IMG/VR virus record: IMGVR_UViG_3300020233_000057 | Coordinates: 49,069-113,068 of that record | Direction: 5' to 3' (one strand) | DNA: 64,000 nt | Source of the DNA: a virus | Shown: positions 60,948-64,000 of the stretch, in pieces | Position numbering within the stretch: position 1 is the stretch's first letter | Layout of the letters: every line of letters begins with the position of its first letter | Position numbers and translations under genes: made by a program | The notes under the pieces: model-generated | The model's database searches: none | What the model was told of the DNA's origin: nothing | Seen by the model: the letters and a program-made list of their open reading frames with translations, nothing else

Positions 60948-63070
60948 GCATCGAGGTTTTGCAAGGAAACTCGGTTGATGAGATTCCATTAGACGATAAG
61001 TCTGTGGATTGCATTGTGACTTCGCCCCCATAACCGTTTTGGGGACTTAGACGCTATGGAAACTCTCCCGACGAATTGGGGGTTGAGTCTCTACCGGAGT
61101 ATGTAGAGAAGTGGAAGCGTGTAGCAGATGAATGCTGGCGTGTCCTGAAAACAGATGGTCTTATGTGGCTAAATGTGGGAGATTCAGCATGTGTCGATGA
61201 AGAAACCGAAATTTTAACCAAGCGCGGGTGGCTTGGAGTTGATGAAGTTGTCGTTGGCGATGAAGCTGTAACCCTTAACCCAGAAACCCGCGAGTCTGAG
61301 TGGGGTCCTATCGAGGATTTACACGTATATGAAGCCATGGAGCGCCCAATGCTTCGCTTACAAGGTGTAAGAGGGCACTCGTCAATGACGACATTGAATC
61401 ATCGTTGGCTTGTTGAGCGTCGGACGACCAGGAGCGGTATCGGAACATCACGACCAGGAGAGCAGAACGGGTCGGCGAAGTTGTCAGAGATGGATGTGGC
61501 GACCTTTAAGGGTGAATATGACAAAGGTTCCCGGCAGGTCGATCTGGCAGACAAGTACGGGGTAACGCAGACGACAATTTCCAAGATTGTCACATCCCGC
61601 ACATGGGCACAGCAGCGTCAGGCCGAGAAAGCCCCGCTTCGGGATGCACATGGTTTGCTGGTTCGGGAATGGGTTGCGGATACGGTTACTTCTGATGCGC
61701 TGCTCTCCGTCGAGTGCCGGGTCCCGGTCTGTGCCGCCATGTCGGACACTGCTGTAGTGAAGAAGCACAATGATGAGTTAGTAGAGTTGGTGGCATGGTA
61801 TTGGACGGAGGGGAATGATCGGAGTAACTATGGTGGCGCTCGTGGCATCTGGATAACTCAGTCGCCCCGAGTGTACGACGAATATTGCAGCCGCATTCGT
61901 TCATGCATGGCTCGCTTCTTTGGTCCCCCCGTTGAAAGACTGAAGGGTCGCAGCAGAGGCGGGGCAGAAGTGTGTCCGCAGTGGCGAGAGGAACGACGCG
62001 AAGATGGAGCGACTGTTTGGAAGTTGAACGGTGCAGCGGCAGATAAAATCCGACAGCACGCCCCAAGCAAAGTGGTTTGCATGGACTTTTTGTTGAGCCT
62101 CACTCAACAGCAGCTTGACTTGTTCGTCGATGTCAGCATGATGGCTGATGGAACCCTCACTAGCCAGGGCGGTGCACTTGTTCAGTCAAACCAGTCAGAC
62201 AACTCGAAGCAGGCTAGGTGCCGTGCTGAGGCGTTTCAAATCGCTGCTCTTCTTTCTGGACGCTACGCCACCCTCAATAAGATCCGTCGTTCCGCTGATC
62301 CTCGCCCGGACCGCAATGGAATTGCCCACGACGGATGGTCAGTAACACTTGGATCGAAGAAGTTCTTCAAACCTTCACGATGTGATGCTGAAGTCGTTTC
62401 GCATCACGGGGTTGTTTGGTGTCCGTCTACTCCAAATGGGTCCTGGCTCGCTCGACGAAACGGGACACCTTTTTTCACAGGTAACTCCGGTTCAGGTGGT
62501 TCAGGAGGCGATTACAACAAAGGGGGCAGTAAGGACGGTAAGTCTAGGTGGCGTCAGGGGAAATCTGGTTATCAGAAGATGACGTGGTGCAATGTCCCAC
62601 CTAAACTTGTTGAGGCAATGATAGGGCCTCCTGTAGGCGATCAGCCGTGGTGGGTGACCGCCATGTTTGGTGACGATGCGAGATTCTGTGACGACATTTG
62701 GCCTCACCGCCGATGGTTGTTGCGGCAGACTATAGTTTGGGACAAGGGGGTTGAACGCCCAGAGTCTGTTTATCACGCCCGCCGCCCTCGTCCGCAGCAC
62801 GAGTTCATTTACATGCTGGCTAGGGACCGTAGCCACCGTTTCTACGCCGACAATTTGGAGCAGACGGGGACAGTTTGGCGTTTTCCTCCTAACAGGTCGG
62901 GGGATAAGGGGTTGGCCCCGTTCCCTGACGAACTTGCCGTTCGTTGCATCATGCCCTCTACTGTTGCGGGGGACGTGGTCTTAGATCCGTTTGCAGGGAG
63001 TATGACTGTCCCTAAATGTGCGGATGAGCTGGGGAGGGTGGGAATTGGAGTTGACTTGTATTCAGATTGA
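60944..63070 (+). pseudogene. DNA methyltransferase with intein and in-frame TAA in motif IV
   Basis: GTG at 60944. The frame reads VSIEVLQGNSVDEIPLDD, CIVTSPP, then TAA (61031-61033), then PFWGLRRYG in the same frame on to 63070. The stop replaces the Tyr of SPPY, one base from TAC. After removing the intein (61190-62485), WLNVGDSA joins SGSGGSGGDY, and DPFAGSMTVPKCADELGR (motif I) closes the protein. Either a disabled gene, a read-through, or a restart at TTG 61076. N4/N6 DNA methyltransferase by motifs. Confidence 0.75.
61190..62485 (+). mobile_element. Intein (432 aa) in methyltransferase
   Basis: Starts CVDEETEILTKRGW, block B MTTLNHRWL, endonuclease segments LVELVAWYWTEGND and VDVSMMADGTL, ends TPFFTGN before Ser+1. 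Contains an inserted helix-turn-helix-like part (KYGVTQTTISKIVTS, about residues 120-134). Related to the portal intein at 30519. Confidence 0.85.
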
Positions 63071-63073
63071 GGT

Positions 63074-63094
63074 GTCACCCCTACATGCTAGGTT
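63074..63094 (+). promoter_or_regulatory. GTCA-11-TAGGTT promoter
   Basis: GTCA 63074-63077, TAGGTT 63089-63094; here a 29-nt leader with AGGAGG follows. Confidence 0.65.
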
Positions 63095-63123
63095 TGCTTC
63101 ACTGAGTCCGACCAGGAGGACCT

Positions 63124-63294
63124 GTGAACAATCAATGGATGTTGGCTGCTCATCTCCGTCACGAGCACGGATGGTCATGGGCGCGTCTCGTAGAAGCGTT
63201 TGGAGACAAGCGGGTGATCCCTTTGCGGGAAGTTAGGCACGGGATCGAGTACGCCGCAGACAGGATGGGGTATACAACAGAGGAGAACTTGTGA
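63124..63294 (+). CDS. Hypothetical protein, 56 aa
   Basis: GTG 4 nt after AGGAGGACCT. Helical and charged (HLRHEHGWSWARLVEAFGDKR), looks like a small helix-turn-helix. First of three genes coupled by GTGA. Confidence 0.7.
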   Translation: MNNQWMLAAHLRHEHGWSWARLVEAFGDKRVIPLREVRHGIEYAADRMGYTTEENL

Positions 63295-63767
63295 GTATCG
63301 AGGATGATGATGTGTGGAGTGTTGTCAACTGGGAGACAGGCAGCGCGTGGGTGACCCAAACGAGTGCAGCACAAGCGCGACAGTGGATCGTCGGTCGTGG
63401 AGGACGCGACGACTTGCGTGTCGCCCGTTGGGTGGACGGCCAGTGGATTGAACCCGAACCTGAGCCTGAGCCTGAACTGGTTAGGTCCCCGTGGGTCATC
63501 ATCGACCGGCACGACCGCCAACGCTACTTCGGTGACACCGGGGCCGAGGCGGCCGTGCGAGCCCACAGTTTGGATGCGCAATTTCCTAACGATGCCCCTC
63601 ATCGGGTGTACAGCCTGGTCGAATACGCGCCGCACACGGTGCAGGTCGTGTTGCCACGGGGTGTGGCGAAGGAGATGGCTTTGAAAGTTGGGCTTGCCGG
63701 GTTCCCCGACTCTCAGGCCGTGTGGGCGGCGTGTCGTGACGCACTCAACAAGGGGATAATAACGTGA
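63291..63767 (+). CDS. Hypothetical protein, 158 aa
   Basis: GTGA overlap. Contains a (EP)5 linker (residues 54-63) between two small domains; the second has VIIDRHDRQRYFGDTGAEAAVRAHS. Unknown. Confidence 0.65.
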   Translation: MSIEDDDVWSVVNWETGSAWVTQTSAAQARQWIVGRGGRDDLRVARWVDGQWIEPEPEPEPELVRSPWVIIDRHDRQRYFGDTGAEAAVRAHSLDAQFPNDAPHRVYSLVEYAPHTVQVVLPRGVAKEMALKVGLAGFPDSQAVWAACRDALNKGIIT

Positions 63768-64000
63768 GCGACAATGAGAATCTAGATGTGGCCTACGGGC
63801 CGCAGCATGACGCTGTGCTCGTGGTGGTCGCACGAGCGGAGGCATTGACTCCCGATGAGGCGGACGCATTGGCCGCAGCCAGGGACGCAGTCGGGGACGC
63901 AGCCTGGGCCGCAGCCGGGGACGCAGCCTGGGCCGCAGCCAGGGCCGCGCTCAGGGACGCAGCCTGGGACGCGCTCAGGGACGCAGCCTGGGCCGCAGCC
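63764..64000 (+). CDS. Ala/Asp/Trp-rich repeat protein (partial)
   Basis: GTGA overlap. After residue 40 the protein is built from DAAWAAA/DALRDAAW-type repeats, as in many phage and bacterial repeat proteins with unknown role. The frame runs off the window end. Confidence 0.7.
   Translation, partial: MSDNENLDVAYGPQHDAVLVVVARAEALTPDEADALAAARDAVGDAAWAAAGDAAWAAARAALRDAAWDALRDAAWAAA

Overview
The window reads as part of a large tailed double-stranded DNA phage of Actinobacteria. Support comes from a portal protein, a prohead-protease-type protein, a WhiB-like regulator, an actinobacterial type small ferredoxin, an AAA ATPase resembling Streptomyces proteins, and Actinobacteria-style GAAC-N4-GTTC palindromes. 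A Streptomyces-like host is a guess. No terminase, major capsid or tail gene is inside the window, and both ends cut a gene.

Layout. (1) 1-17.4 kb: an early or accessory region of many small, mostly unknown genes in short modules on both strands. Each module has a sigma-70-like promoter of one family (TTGACG-17-GATACT followed by TGTCAGCAA), often a palindromic operator upstream, a good ribosome binding site and a strong hairpin downstream. Recognisable genes are the end of a sliding clamp, a helix-turn-helix replication protein with iterons inside its gene, ArdA antirestriction, a CCA-adding enzyme and a HAD 3'-phosphatase. Several promoters lead into structured sequence without genes, which may be non-coding RNAs. 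(2) 17.4-29 kb: HNH endonuclease, DNA methyltransferase, then mostly minus-strand replication and recombination genes: VRR-NUC, DnaB-like helicase, RecB/Cas4-like nuclease, SSB, HIRAN protein. (3) 29-41 kb: portal (two inteins), prohead protease fused to a 2H-phosphoesterase-like domain, metallophosphatase (two inteins), WhiB, dNMP kinase. (4) 41.4-58 kb: 36 tRNA genes covering all 20 amino acids plus a tmRNA, mixed with genes for RNA repair and translation rescue: 5'-kinase, Rnl2-type RNA ligase, RtcB, Pth2-type peptidyl-tRNA hydrolase. (5) 58-64 kb: HNH proteins, a macro-domain protein, a methyltransferase carrying an intein and an in-frame stop in its catalytic motif, and the start of an alanine-rich repeat protein.

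Function. The phage seems built to keep its own translation running when host tRNAs are cut: it brings tRNAs, can repair, ligate and re-tail them, and can rescue stalled ribosomes and recycle peptidyl-tRNA. From about 17 kb on, many genes lack a ribosome binding site and start 5-8 nt after a -10 hexamer of a second promoter family (GTCA-11-TAGGTT-6-ATG), which points to leaderless mRNAs. All calls are from reading the sequence; no database search was done.
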